Assembly: GCA_964016985.1 (NCBI GenBank) | Contig: OZ024837.1 | Span: 34,193,622-34,257,621, forward strand | From: Anodontia alba | Lineage: Eukaryota > Mollusca > Bivalvia > Lucinida > Lucinidae | Length of the DNA: 64,000 nt | Direction of reading: 5' to 3' | Shown: piece by piece, positions 41,001-56,000 of the stretch | How positions within the stretch are numbered: position 1 is the stretch's first letter | Layout of the letters: every line of letters starts with the position of its first letter | Translations under genes and position numbers: made by a program | Notes under the pieces: model-generated | Told to the model about the DNA's origin: nothing | Database searches by the model: none | Seen by the model: the letters and a program-made list of their open reading frames with translations, nothing else

Positions 41001-44000
41001 ACTGCATTTTGTTGCATCTGATCTGGGTGTGGACCGTTTATTAATTAAGAAATAATTTTTCTCCATTGTGAATCATTGTGAATAGTGCATATGGTGTTGG
41101 AGGGCAGATTGTGAAGTATTAATTCACAATGGCAAAGCCGGAGTGAATTAATATTTGCATCTGCCTGACAACACCCTGCACTAGTCAATAAAATTCATAG
41201 CAGTATGACCAGTGCATGGTGTTGGAAGGCAGATTGTGAAGTATTAACTCCAAAGCCGGAGTGAATGAATATTTGCATCTGCCTGATAACACCATGCTTT
41301 AGTCATCATAATTTATAGTAGAGATATTTGTTTTGATTCTAACATGACGCAGAAAGGAAAATCAACTTGTTGCAATATTTTCCAAAGAAATCTTTTGGAG
41401 TAGACATCGCGAGAAAACATTTACATGGGGTGTCATCAAATGTGCCCTTTTGAATGCACTATGTTGACGACGTGAATTTGATCACAGTGACATTTCCATA
41501 TGCCTCAATGGGAAAACATTAACGTCAGGTTAGAATTACCCTTTCAGGAAACTCCAGATTAAAATGGGTTAATGAGTTATTGTAGATTCTCGTAAACTTA
41601 CAAGTTTCTTAATTCCTCCATGCTGCCTCACAGTTCTGCGGGCCCGTCTGAACTTTGCAACATTTGCAATTGTCTCTGCAGCCAAGCATTTCAAATCCTT
41701 GTCAGGGTCACGCAGGATCTTGACCATGGTCTGTAGACCACCGAGATCAGCAATGGCTCGTCGGATCTGTATATTTCGTGAAATCTCCTTCAAGATTTTC
41801 AGTGATCCAATCTGAAAAAGAAATTTTACTGTAATAGTCATATTCGGACAGACAGGCCTGACAAAGTGAGGACAAAGCCGCAGAATGAGTACACTTAACC
41901 CTTCTCTTGCTATTCATGTCATGTCTTGTCTTAGCAAACAGTGTAGATCCAGATCAGCTGGCTTCTGAAGAAGCCAACTGATCTGGATCTGCACTGTTTG
42001 TCATTTTGTGAATTTCTATCAAAAACTCAGATCAAGTAATCTGATTGGCTGGAAGCTAGAAGTGGGCGTGGCATCTTAATTTATTCAGCATGAGAAGGGT
42101 TGAGATATATTATTGTGCAAAATTAACAAATTATTCTAAATCATCAACTAATGACTGCAAGTGCATAGAGACTTTCAAAGATGGCAGTGTGTCTCAGAAA
42201 AAGAGAGGGTGGGGTGCATTTCTCAAAGCCCTAGATAAGGGGGAGTATCAGGTAAATATTTTTCTTTTTTATCCACAAAAACATATATCATGGGTATTCA
42301 TCAGAAGCACCTCTATAAGGTGACTCAAATGAGTACCCACAACATATGTTTTTGTGGAGAAATAAGAAAAATATAAATAAATTTGGGTAGGAAAAATAAA
42401 CCTCGCCTTATCCAGAGCTACTATAATTCTTCAGGAAGCTTAAAATCTTAGGTCAAATTTAGTGGTGTAAAGTGTCATCTAGTGAAAAACTGCATGTGAA
42501 ATATTCTGTCTGAAAAGGTATTTGTACCCATCGACCCACTCCCCCTTAATCCTGTGTACCAAAAAATACTGTTTTTTTTTTTTACCTTGCACTTGACTTC
42601 TTCAGTGTCCAGTAAGTTTATGAGGACCTCAAGACCACCAACATCTCTGATCGCCAACTGACAGGTTTCCTGAGCAAGGTTGAAATCCCGCATTGAACAA
42701 AGGGCAATAATTGTAGCTGTCTGATTACCTCCCTGAAAATAAGAAATATTATTATGGCATGCATCAATCTGAGATTTAAGGTTTCCCTACATTTACACTA
42801 ATAGTATTTAACGGAGACAAACAATCCTGATTTAAGCTGCAACAGAGAAAACATACCTCTGACAAGTGCATACAGACTCAAATCAGCCTGCACATCTGTG
42901 CAGTATGGTCGGAATTTTTGTTGTCTGCAAGAAGAAACTTTGCATTCTTGCCTATCTTAGATGTGTCCAGTAAAGATTATAATCAGACTGCATGAAAGCG
43001 CAGTCTGACCTGAATCAATGCTGGGCGACATGTCCGAAGGAGGTTTTCTCGCATTGTGGCTCATTGCAAGATTCTGAACACAAGGTATATATAAATATCC
43101 TTGCTTTTACCAAATTTCCTTCATAACCTATAGCATGTAATCAAAGCACTGACAGCACGGATGGGTCCATTGTCTCTAAGTGTAGGCTGGGAAAACTTAA
43201 GACTGTTTCATTTAACCCTTAACTTCCTGTAATTTAAGCTAATAGTGCAGACCCTGATCAGATGCTGCATTATGCAGCATCTGATCTGGGTCTGCACTGT
43301 TTGCCAGTGTCCCAAATGTCACAGTCCAAGTTTTATAGGTAACCCTATATCAATAGCACTAGGATGTCACAGCTACAAGAATAGCACAGCTATAAATAAC
43401 CGTTACCTTGATTTCGCCCAATACGTGGTTTGATTACACTGATCAACTACCTTAAGGAAATTTTGTGCATTTGTATAGTACTATGGCTCAATATTGTAAA
43501 CAATCAACCCAAAAACTACACTTTCAACATCTTTCAGAAAGCAGCTGTTTGCATGGCACTTTATACAGAAGAAGATCATTTGCAAACTTATGTCATGATT
43601 TACCATTTGTCCTATACATCTGTTTTAAAAAGTTTATATTCTATCCATTAATTTTAACAAATTTGAATATTTTCATTTTTCGCATAGTAAAAAGGGCTGT
43701 AAGTTATTCAAACTTGATGGGGTAGGTTGACTGGAAGCAGGTTTTCAACAAGATTTTCTGAAATTTACACAGTATCTTTGGGAAACATCAATAATAGAAA
43801 ATCAATAGTGAAAAGCAAATACAAAACCTATTTTTTAGATAAAAGTTCCAAAAGTTCATTTTACTAGCAGATGAGTCATATGAAATGGTGTGTCATTTTC
43901 TCTGAAAAATACTAAACAAAATTAGAATGTTGTTTGTTATAACTTTGCTAAGCACTTTAAGGAATACTTACCTTGAGATATTTCACAAGTTTCTGAATCT

Positions 44001-47000
44001 GCCAGTATTCCGAAGGAAGGTCAGCATTAGTTTCTGTACGTCTCTCTGGTGCTTCTTCCTCTTCCTCGCTTTCTGACGAACTCTCGCTGAACGAGTCTTC
44101 GGCCTCGATTGGCGTTTTACTCTTCATTCTACTTGGTGCAGACTTCTTCTTTATTAATCTCTTCTCGGTATCTATTTTCTCTCTGGAAAGTACAGTGGAC
44201 TCTCGTTATCTCAAACTCCAGGAGACGTAAAACCAGTTTGAGATAACAGGTGTTGAAATACAAAGAACATAAAGCAACACTAAACTATCATTATCCAAAA
44301 TTTAGTTTGGCTTAAGCAGTAATTTGAGTTAATGAGAGTCATCTGTAGTAAAATACTTTACATACAGTCGACTCTCATTATCTTTTAGTCCAAGGGACTC
44401 TCTGAAATACTTCGAGATATCCGTATCTGGACATATCAGATTTGCAGACTTGAGGTAAAAAAAATAATTCAAACAACCACATTTCACAAAAGAATATGTA
44501 ATTTGACTCCTGAAAATAGAGATGTACTGAAAATATTGTGGAAAAGAGGAGAAATTGCTCCTTAGGACATTATTTTGTTACCTGTTGTCATAGTTTCCTG
44601 TTAAAACAGGGACCAGATTTTCACTTCAAGATAAGCGGTAATTCGAAATAAGCGATATAACGAGGTTCGACTGTACATTGAGGGATACCATTCATATTGC
44701 CCATGCATGCTAACACTACAAGTAAATCTATAAAGGTTGCCCTTGGAAATTTATAAGAACAAATGTATGGATGAAAATTAGAATCTAGGTTTCAGTGAGA
44801 CTTTAAAGTCTTCATAAGACAGCATTGGATACAACAGAATGTATGAATGGTAAGTAAAAGATGGTATGATACTTTGACCATGCACAGGATGATCTGAATC
44901 TGTGGATGGTCAAAGACATTTTTTCACTTGGTATGGCCTATATGTACCACAATATGAGAAACAAGAGCTGTCAAATGACAGCATAACTCTCCTGACTCAC
45001 AAGTTGTCTATAATGCTAAATAAATAAGGAAAAATCTCTGAACCTTGAAACATAGGTTACCATGACCTTCAACTCATGACACTGAAGTCAATGTTTCATG
45101 GCTGTCCTGGTGTTAGAATGTGCACAATACTGGTTAACCGCTCAGAGGACTAAGCCTGCCAAGTAAAAGTGTGGTTAGGTAAACTGACCATCCTTGACAT
45201 GACCCCATAGGGTTCACTGGGCCATGAAACCTTAACACAAACACAAACAATACATGGCTGTCCAATTTATGACTTACTATGTCTAGATGTAGTTTGCACA
45301 ACAAAAATACATCAGAACATCTTACAAAGTGTTCTACATTTTCAACTCTGGTCGGTCTCCGGGGGATGAACCACAACTTTTTTCTCAGCTAAACGATCAT
45401 ATTGTATTTAAAATAAAATTAAAAAAATGTTTAGATTATTATAGAATATGAACATTTAAAAGGTGGATTCCTAAAGGTGTTCTAACAAAAATGTATAGAT
45501 TATATATAGAAATATGACCATTTAAATGTGGGCTCCACAGGTGTAAATGGTCATTTTTCTACATAATCTATGCATTTTTGTTGGATTGGGGTCCACCTTT
45601 AAACTGCCTTATATCTGAAATCTCCTTATAACAAACTGTCTCATAAAGAGGGTCCAGTGTATTTGTATGGGTACTCCTTTTAGCTAGGGTGTTTGTTGCT
45701 AAAGAACCTTGGTTTTACAGCCCATTCAACGCTGTTAAGGTAATGTTGAGCAAGTGCTAACAGAACTTACCTTTCATGATATTCCTCCAACCCAAGAGCT
45801 CTCCATTTCAATGAGGGTTCCAACTTCTTTTTCTTCTGTGTCTTGCTTTTCTGTTTACTATCCAAGTCTTGTGTCTGTTCACGTGTTCGGTTGTCTTGCA
45901 TCCTCTGGTAGTCGTCCTCTCCTTCATCTCGTGTCTTTTCTTTCTTTGGCTGTACAAGTAGGTCATCTTTTTCCTTCACTTTCAGAGCAAAAGACTGTTT
46001 GTCGATCATTTCTGCGAACTTAGAACTTTTGTCTTTTAGAAGTGTAACAAGCTCCCGATAAGAATCACCTTGCTTTGTGTAATCAAGTTCTCCAGCTTGA
46101 TTCTGGTCCAGACCCTGAGGAAGACACACAAAAGATTTTATGTGCTGTTGTTTCAGATAAGAGATTGCCACAAAATTGGTCAAAATCCCCTGCCACTCGT
46201 GACAAGGGCAGATAACTCAAGAATCAACAGGGCAAGGGTTGTCTTTCTTGATTGGGACACATTATATGCATGCCAAGTTTCATGAAAATATTATAAAAGG
46301 TTTATGAGTTACCACAAATGGACTACAAAATCCTATTTAATATTAAAAATGCCCCCCACTTTGCTAGATTTACTAACCCCTTTACATCTAGTGGGCTCTT
46401 CTACCATAACTCTTTGGACCAGTCTGTTTCCAATAGCAGGGGGTCTGGTAAGTTTTTTATTATAACTATGTTTAACAGAAAAGAAATTCATGTAATTAAT
46501 GCAAACAGTGCAGACCCAGAATGTGGCATCTGATCTGGGTCTGCACTATTCGGGGTCTCTGGACTAAAACAGGTTAAACTTGAAGGAAAAGCATTGTCAG
46601 GTTAGTTATCAACTGGTGTCTGTTGTGTACTACTTTATAGGGCAAGCACAAAAAGAGAAAGTATTCAGCAAAGTGTTGCTATTTTTCTTATTTCCCCATA
46701 AAAACATATGATGTGGACACCCATTAGAGGCGCTTCTAATGAGTAACCACAACATATATGTTTTGAGAAATAAGAAAAGTATTTATCTGGATGTGACATT
46801 GTCCCTCTCATTTAGAGCTATGCAATATGTCTGAAAGATTGTCTAAAGTGGCGTTAACCCTTGTCCCGCTGAACCTGGATATACCCTGCCTTTGCAAACA
46901 GTGTAGATCCAGATCAGTTGGCTTCTGAAGAAGCCAACTGATCTGGATCTGCACTATTTGCCATTCAGTTTGTGAGACTATATCAACAACCTTGATCAAG

Positions 47001-50000
47001 TAATATGATTGGCTGAAAATTAGAAATGGGTGTGGCTTCTTAAATTATTCAGCAGGACAAGAGTTAAGCTGAATATGCTTGGGAACTGATTGGAGTCCTG
47101 AATGCATTATGGAGTGTTCATGTACACTCTGTTTGTGTGTTTGTGTAAGTGTGTGTGTGTGTTTGTGTGTGTGCATGCTTGCATGTGTGTTTGTATGTGT
47201 CTGCATGTGTGTGTGAGTGTGGATGGGGGTACCTACACTGTTAAGATAATATCCACTGGTATTGGCAGTGATAAAAAAAACATCCGAGTCATGAGGTTTG
47301 ACCTTCATGTAACAGATGTCACCATACAACTGTCGCCATGGTTGTGCACGGCAACCATTCCGGAACACATAGCCATCTCCTGTAAAAAGAGAGGAAAGAA
47401 ATACTTACAATATATATAAACGAGCAACCTGAAGAAACATACCACCTGACATGTGAGCCCAACAAACTCAAATCAGCATGAGCTTCCGTGTAGTCCGACC
47501 AGTGAAGAAACTTTGCATCGTTGATTCTCCAAAATGCACCCAGTTAAGATTTTGAACAGACTGTATGAATGCACAGGCTGATCTGAATTTTCACTGGGTG
47601 CACATGTCCAAAGGTACGTTTTCTGACATTGTGGCGCATAATTATCTGAGCCAGTGCATGACAAAACCTACAATAAGACCCCTGTGACTAGCAAAGACTC
47701 AGATCAGCTTGTATATCCACCCAGTATAGCAAGGGTTCTCATTTGTTCCTCTTTGGATAAGCCAGAGGCTGTAAAAGGCATGTGATCAGCGAAGACTGAT
47801 AAGACTGCACAAATGTGCAGGCTGATCTGAGTCTTCACTGGTTGCACAAGTTTTATTGTAAGTTTTGTCATACCCTAGCTCATATATGTACATGCAGTTG
47901 TTCAACAATACAAGCCACAGCAAAATACCGTATTTACCCTAAGTATTCGGACACCTCAACTCCTTACCATATATGTTCTAAAATTTGAACCAGTACAATT
48001 CACTACCCGATGTTGTGTCTAAAAATTGCTGGATGAGTGGCAAACAGTGTAGACCCAGATGAGACGCGTCTCATCTGGGTCTATACTGTTTGCTCAGGCC
48101 TGTCTGTCCGAATATATATGGTTAATACGGTATGTAAATTTACTTGTAAGCTGTAAGAAAAATAAAAAAATCTGTCCATTACAAGAAAGGTAAATTCAAG
48201 CCATGAAATACAAGGTGAATTCTAGCTATGAAATTCTAAATATGAAATATATATATAATGCATGATAAACTGCCACTGCAGGCAAAAAGTAGGTAACAAT
48301 TATTCTATTATATATCTATATATCTATTAATTCCAGTAAATATAAATGTGTAAATAAAATCTGAACAAAATCCACTTTATTGACTTTCAAGATACTCAGT
48401 CAAAACAAAACTCTGACATCAATCAAGGGCCATAACTATGTCAAAAATTTATAAAATTGACCCATTTTCAATCCTAAGCTAGATCTAGTCAATATCAATA
48501 TGTGTATAAAGTTTGCTCAGAATCCACCAATTTGTTCTCAAGATATTTAGCAAAATCACAATTCTGATATTAATCAAGGACAATAACTCCATTATAAAGT
48601 AATGATATTGGCCCATTTTCTATCTCATCTCATTCTAGTCAATATCAATGTGCACATAAAATTTGATCAAAATCCATCATTTCATTCCTAAGGTATTAAA
48701 AAAAACTTAATTTTGAGGTCAGACAAGGGCCATATAACTATTGAAAAACAACGACCCAGATCTAGTCTGACAGTACCAATGTGTATATAAAATTTGACCA
48801 AATTCCATTCAAAATCCATTCATTTATTCCGAAGATACTGAGTGGAAACAAAGTTTTGACATCAACTGAGGGTCATAACAGTTGAGAGTTAACAGAATTT
48901 TCCAATTTACAGTCTCAAAACCACTCTTGTCGATATCATTGCCTATGCAACGGTTCAAAAAACATCATAAAAAAAACTAAGTTAGAGGGCTGAAATGAAA
49001 CGCTGACAAACAGATGGATGGACAGATGGATGGACACTGGAATGGTGGTAAAACTTGCTACCCAAATAGATAAGGGTTAAAAATATCGTTTGTTACTGTA
49101 TAAGTGGACTGAACACACTTGGTAAACCATTCACCATTTCTGCCAAGGGAGACAAATTTTGCGATTTCCTGTTTGCTTTCCTGTAAGGGATCTATTCTAA
49201 AAGGAAAGAATTTGCTCCCATTGGGAGCAAATTCTTTCCATTTAGAAAAGATCCGTTTACAGAAGGGAAGAAAAAAACATTTTGACAGAGTTGCCTCCCC
49301 TGAAGATGTATCAAGGCTCCTTTAATCCAGAAGGTTAAAGGTTAAGTCCCCTTACTGACGGAACAGACAATACATACCCCAGTAGTCTATAGATTCCAGA
49401 ACATGACGCTCTTCATCATAACCTGATAACTGCTGGAGAATGTTCACTTCACCATCCACACTCATTGGTGTCAGTCGCACTTCGCTAAAAAATAATACAA
49501 ACTTCAATAGCTCGAACATCTTTGGAACCATGGAAATGTGTTCTAGACATGGATAGTTTGAGCCACTCAGGGTTATCCATAGTATGAGGTCAGATGGCAA
49601 TTGGGAATAATTTAGGGATTCTATGAGGCTATTTTAATGAGTACACACAACATACATGTAATTATATTTCAGGATGAAATAAAAGCACTCCTCTTAAATA
49701 TCCCTAATGTTGGTATAGCCCATATAATTATTTCAGAGTACTTCTCACAAAATGTTTGTCTGTCTGTCCAAATACTTACATTATGTATGGATTGCATCAA
49801 ACAAAAATGTATCTTAACCCTTGTCCTGCTGAACCCGGATATACTCTGCCTTTGCAAACTGTGTAGATCCAGATCAGTTGGCTTCAGCAGAAGCCAACTG
49901 ATCTGGATCTGCACTGTTTGCCATTATGTGAATTTATAGTAACAATATGGATCAAGCAATCTGATTGGCTGAAAATTAGAAATGGGTGTGGTATTTGTAT

Positions 50001-53000
50001 TCAGCATGACAAGGGTTAATGCATATGCCAACAGTGAAGGTTCAGGCCAGCCTGCGCATCTATCCAGTTTCGCTACAATCTTCCTTGTTCACTCATACAA
50101 GCACTGTTTACACAAAAATCCTCCACAAGAGCCAGACCCTAGCACATCTAAGTGGCCAAGCATGTGCATGGAAAGTTTCCTTTTATGGAGGAATCAAAGA
50201 CTGTTCGCAAAATGTGACTTATATGATATACCAAATTTTAAACAAAGGACTGTTTCAACAGCTTATAACTGAATAAATCTATGAAGTTAGAAATTACCTT
50301 GAAATCTGAGCAATGGACTGGTTCAGAAGTTGCTGGTCCAGTCTGTTGATCATCAGCAATAATTTTAATTGACTTTTCTTCTCTTCAATTTCTTGTCTGT
50401 TTTCATCACTTTTCTCCTCACCACTCTGTCTAGCTAGTTGCTCATTCTCTGTGTTAATTTCAGATACAAATCTGCAATAAAATTAATGTTGTTATGCTTT
50501 CAGAAACACAAAAGTGCTCACCAGATCAGTTATATAAGTTATATGACAATGCAAACTTATATGATAATGCTTAGGATAATGCAAACATGCTTATGACAAT
50601 GCCAACTTATATGATAATGCAAAAGATATGTGCCTGATAATGCAAACTTATATGATAATGCATATGATAATACAAATTTTTACAATTTAATGCATGTGAT
50701 AATGCACACATATATGACAATGCAAACATATATGATTATGTGAATGATAATGCACACTTATAATACAATGCTTATGATACTGCAAACTTATACAATCATG
50801 CACAAACCTATATGATAATGCATATGATAAAGCAAACTTTAATGATAATGCATATGATAATGCAAACATATGATAATGTAAACTTATATGATAATGCTTC
50901 TGATAAGTTGGATGAGGCTGCAAACTTATAGGATAATGCACCTGATAATGTTTATTTATGTGATATTGCATATAATAATGCAAACATTTATGTTATTGCA
51001 TTTATAATGCAACCTTAAATGATAATGCATATGAAAATGCAAACTAATATGATAATACACGATATTAATGCAAACTATTATCTAGCCATGTGATCACCTC
51101 ACTTGGGGAAGAAGTAGCTGGTTGCTTGGTTAGACATTTAGTTATACAGTCAAACTTCAATGGCGAACATCTTTGGGACCATGGAACTTTGTTCTAGTCA
51201 GGGGTAGTTCTAGCCACTGAGGGCTAATCATAGTGCCAGGTCAGGAGGTAAATGGGGATGATTTAGGGGTGTCTATTTCTGAACTTCTTCATTATTTTTA
51301 TATCTGACAACAGGAACTACAGGTCTCAATCACGAAAACATACCTATATAATTTTGACCCCCTTAAACCCCACTTTTATATAGTAAAACTGGGGTTTACA
51401 GGGGTATACATTATTTTTCTTATTTCTGCTAAAAAACATAGATTGTGGGTACTCATTAGAACCGCCTTGCCGAGGCAGTTCTAACGAGTACCCACAATCT
51501 ATGTTTTCAGCAGAAATATGAAAAATATCAGAGGTTTTTTATCTGAAAATTTTCAATTTTCGGAGATAAACTTTCTATATATTTGAATAGGTGTGTTTTC
51601 GTAATGCAATCAGAAGAAACCAGTCCAACTAGTGTCAAAGTTGTTTATTGCAGTGACACTTTAAGGCAAGTAACTTCATGTAAAATGTGCAGTCTCTGTT
51701 TTGAGTTCTTGTTTACGTGTAAACACTTGTGGATCATTTTGTGTAATATTCCAGAGAAAGGGAGAAAAAGGATAGAAGAGCAAGTAGGTGAGAGGAAAGA
51801 GAGAAATAGAGGAAGATGAGGGAAAGCATGAATAACTGTACAGAAACATTCCATTCATCAAGTGTGAGCATTTACCTATAAATTGAATTATCATCTCCTT
51901 CAACTGTTGCAAATCTCTCTCCGAGCATTTTTACAACTGGGTCACGATTGGCTGAAACATCAAACATAAAAATAGTTAAAGCTATCTCAGGTACTAATTT
52001 TACATAATTCAGAATAATAAATGGCAAAACATTGAACTATAACAAAACTGCATATAAGGCATATTTTCAAAAGTGTTGATATTTTTCTTTTTTTTTTCTT
52101 TACACAAAAACATGTGTTGTGGGTATTCATTAGAAATGCCTCACTGGCTACCCCATCACGAAAATATACCTAAATAATTTTTACCCCCTTAAGCCCCACT
52201 TTTATATTGTAAAACTGGGGTTTACAGGAGTATACATTATTTTTCTTATTTCTGATCAAAACTTAGATTGTGGTACTCATTAGAACTGTCTCCCCAAGGC
52301 AGTTCTAATGAGTACCCACAATCTATGTTTTAAGCAGAGATATGAAAAATATCGGATTTTTTATCTGAAAATTTTCAGTTTTTGGTGGTAAATTTTCAGT
52401 AATTTTGAATATAGGTATGTTTTTGTAACGCCTCTTATCTAGAGCTACACTATAATCTATACATGTATTTCTACAGCACTGATGAATATTATTTTTTTTT
52501 GTACCAAGCTTTTCCATCCAGGTGTTTATAAAATGTTTTAACCCTTGTTATGCTGAATAAATTAAGATGCTACGCCCACTTCTAATTGTCAGCCAATCAG
52601 ATTCCTTGTTTGAGATTGTTGATATAAATTCACATACTTAATGGCAAACAGTGCAGATCCAGATCAGTTGGCTTCTGAAGAAACCAAATGATCTGGATCT
52701 ACACTGTTTGCAAAGGCAGGGTATATGCAGGCTCAGCAGGATGAGGGCTAATCCCTTTCTATTATCATGCCTCAAAAAAGTTTTTTTTTTCTTCTTTTTT
52801 TCTTTTTTTTTTAAATATAATGACATGGTGAAATGGTGCACCAAAAACCATGAAAATATTCTCAGATATTAATGACAAATGGATTATCTCCAAAATTTCA
52901 AGTCAGCTGTGCCAATCACTTTTTTTCACATTTTTAGTATATTAGCAAAAGAATACTTAGCCAATTAAGGAACAGCAAACTGTATCATCACAAGTGAACA

Positions 53001-56000
53001 AAGAAGATTGGAACCAAATTGAAGAACCAAGCAGCCTAGCAAGGATCTTTATCAATATGATATACTGTAATTGATCTACATGTAATTACCACACTGTGCA
53101 CTTAGGTTTTTTAAGAATTACTGGGAAAACTTGGGGTTAAAATATGTAATTACCTACTAATTAAGGGTACACTTTAAAAAAGATCAGCAAAGGACTTATT
53201 TGATGATCTTTACATGATTTTTTTTCTCTAATTTTCTCTATAAAAGCTTATGTTAATTTATGGGTATTCATTTTGTTTGCCTTGACTTGCTTTTATAAAG
53301 AAGGAGATAAAAGAAAAGTAGATAAAAGAACATGGGCCACAATCTGGGGATTACAAAACTGCTTGACTGTGTGCTTATAAGGGTATGTGCTGTAATTAGG
53401 TAGAATACAGTACATGTATATTACCTTCGAGACAACTTCTAACTTCGAAAAGTTTCTTGTCCCCTGCCAGTCTCAATACTGTTTCCACATACTCAATGGA
53501 CATCACAGAAATGGCATAGGAATTGGCTCCCGCTTTCTTCAAAGCTAGCATAGGTGTCCCATCCTTGTCAGTAGCTGTAGACACTACATCTTCTCCTCTA
53601 AAGAAACAAATATAAAACTAGAAATGTGTATAAATGTAAAATCTACGCGCTGCAACTGTACACCTGTCCCTACAATATAGCTCCAGATAAGGAGGGGCAT
53701 CAGGAAAATATTTTACTTTTTTCTCCATGAAAACATATGTTGTGGTACTCATTAGAAGTGTCTCAGTGAGGCACTTCTAAAGAGTACCACAACATAAGTT
53801 TTGTGGAAAAATCAGAAAAAATATCAACAGATTTTGGTGGAAAGAAAAGCCCTTTTCTGGAGCTATGCTACAAAATGCCATAACTTCAGCAAAATTCCAT
53901 GGAATTTGTCCTAAAAATGAAAAGATAATCTACACATCATTCAAAATCAGCACACGCAATTTCAAGGCTTTAACTAAAAAACCTATTGAGATATCTTGCT
54001 GGCAAGATCAGTTTGATGTACTGACGAACAAACAAACCAAAAGCAATATGTTCTTTCAACTTCTTTGAAGTTGTTTGAGGGCAAAATAACCAAACATACT
54101 AGTAAACAGGTCATCCACAAGCCAAGCATTGTGGTTACCCATCTAGGTATCAAAAACAGTACATATGCCACTTATCTTTGTGAAAAAAAACTGACCACTT
54201 CGCTTGCATCATCATAAAACCTGGTTGCCACAGAACATAAAAGTAATCTATATAGTTATTTCATTATATTTCTCCCTATCTCCCTTTGACTTCACACTGA
54301 ATGACCCAAAGTCATCAACAGTTTTCTGCTTAACAGCATACTGCGGCAGAAGCTCCTATATCATTTTATTAGTGATCTATCCCTGCATACCTGGATCCAG
54401 ACATGATGGTGGACTGTCATCTCACATCCCACCCCTGCCAACAAATGTAGCATTTGCCGGGTCATCCAAGAAAAAATATTAACCCTTTCACTCCTGCATG
54501 ACTTTCTGAAATGGACTAGCTCTTTCGAATTTGGATTTGTCCACTTTTGAAAATAGAGGTTTCAGTCAAAAGTCAAAAAAAAAGAATGGCAAATAGTGTA
54601 GATCCTGATGAAATGGCTCATTAGAGGTAACTGTTTTGGTCTGCAGGGCTTAAAGGGTTAATGGTGTTACTCAGAAAAAGTCTTAATTTAACCCTCGTCC
54701 TGCCGAACCAGGATATACCTTGCCTTTACAAACAGTGTAGATCCAGATCAGTTGGCTTCTGAAGAAGCCAACTGATCTGGATCTGCACTGTTTTCCATTC
54801 AGCATGTGAATTTTTAGCAATAATCTGGATCAGGTAATCTGACTGGCTGAAAATTAGAAGTGGGCACGGCATATCAATTTATTCAGCAGGAGAAGGGTTA
54901 ATCACAGTGACAAAACAAAACAGAACAAGCTTTGCACTCTTCTATCTACAGGGCTGTGGAATTATCCAATTTTGTTGTCCAAGGACAAGTAAATGGTCAA
55001 AATCTACTTGCCCAAGCAAAATTTACTTGCTTGAAAATTGTCATTTTTTCTTATTTCTCAAAACAACCATATGTTGTGGGTACTCAATAGAAGTGCCTTG
55101 GTGAGGTGCTTCTAATGAGTACCAACAACATGTTTTCTTCCAGAAAAAGGAAAAATATATATCTCATAATCTGGATACTCTCCAGCCAGAGCTATGAAGT
55201 CCTTGTCCTTAGGGAAATGAGACACGTTGGATAAGACAGGTAGGTATTTCCACAGCCCTGCTATCCAGAAACTTAACCTGGTACATGTTGCTTGATTCAG
55301 TGGAAAAGCCACAACTGTACCCATAACACTCTAAACAGTGGTGTCCACAGAAAGGATATATACAGAAGTGATCTATACAGCTACATTATTTCATTAAACT
55401 TGTATGTATTAATTTAAGCACTTGCGCAAAAGGAGACTGACATTTGGTCCTACATATAAAAATTATATAGGCTATAAGTAGTTAGGATAGGTCTAAAAAT
55501 CTAGTAAAAAAAAATCTATGCTCAGATATGCAATATATTATTTGGGCTGGGTCATGCAAAAACATTTCTTTGGGCATATGGGAACAACAAAGGCCCAGAC
55601 CAGCCTGCACAACTGCAGTCTGATCAATGCCCTCACCATCCGCTAACAGAATCATTGGCTACTACAGAATGTATGTATAGATACCAAAGGCTCCAATGAT
55701 ACTCTGTGTATGTCAGGCGCATGTGCAAGATGATCTGAATCGGTGCATTTTGCACATGTTGGAAGGCACTTTTTCGATTGATTTGACCTATTTAAGGCAA
55801 GCTAATAATTACTTCTCTGTGTATCCTCCACCAGACATCTTATCTGGTCTGAGACTTGATGTCCATGCAAGTGGTGATTTAAAAATAAGTCGTCCCTCTT
55901 CTGGATTCTTGGCTTGAAACCCATCTACAAATTGCGTTATAGTATTAAGAAGGTCCTCGTTGATTTTCGTGAATTCCAGTTTTCCACCAGAGCCATCTTT

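Noticed and set aside
47233..47236. Exon 6 of ARMC4 ending at the downstream donor TAG|GTACCC
   Set aside because: Using it shifts the frame into exon 7, whose conserved reading is phase 0 after its acceptor.
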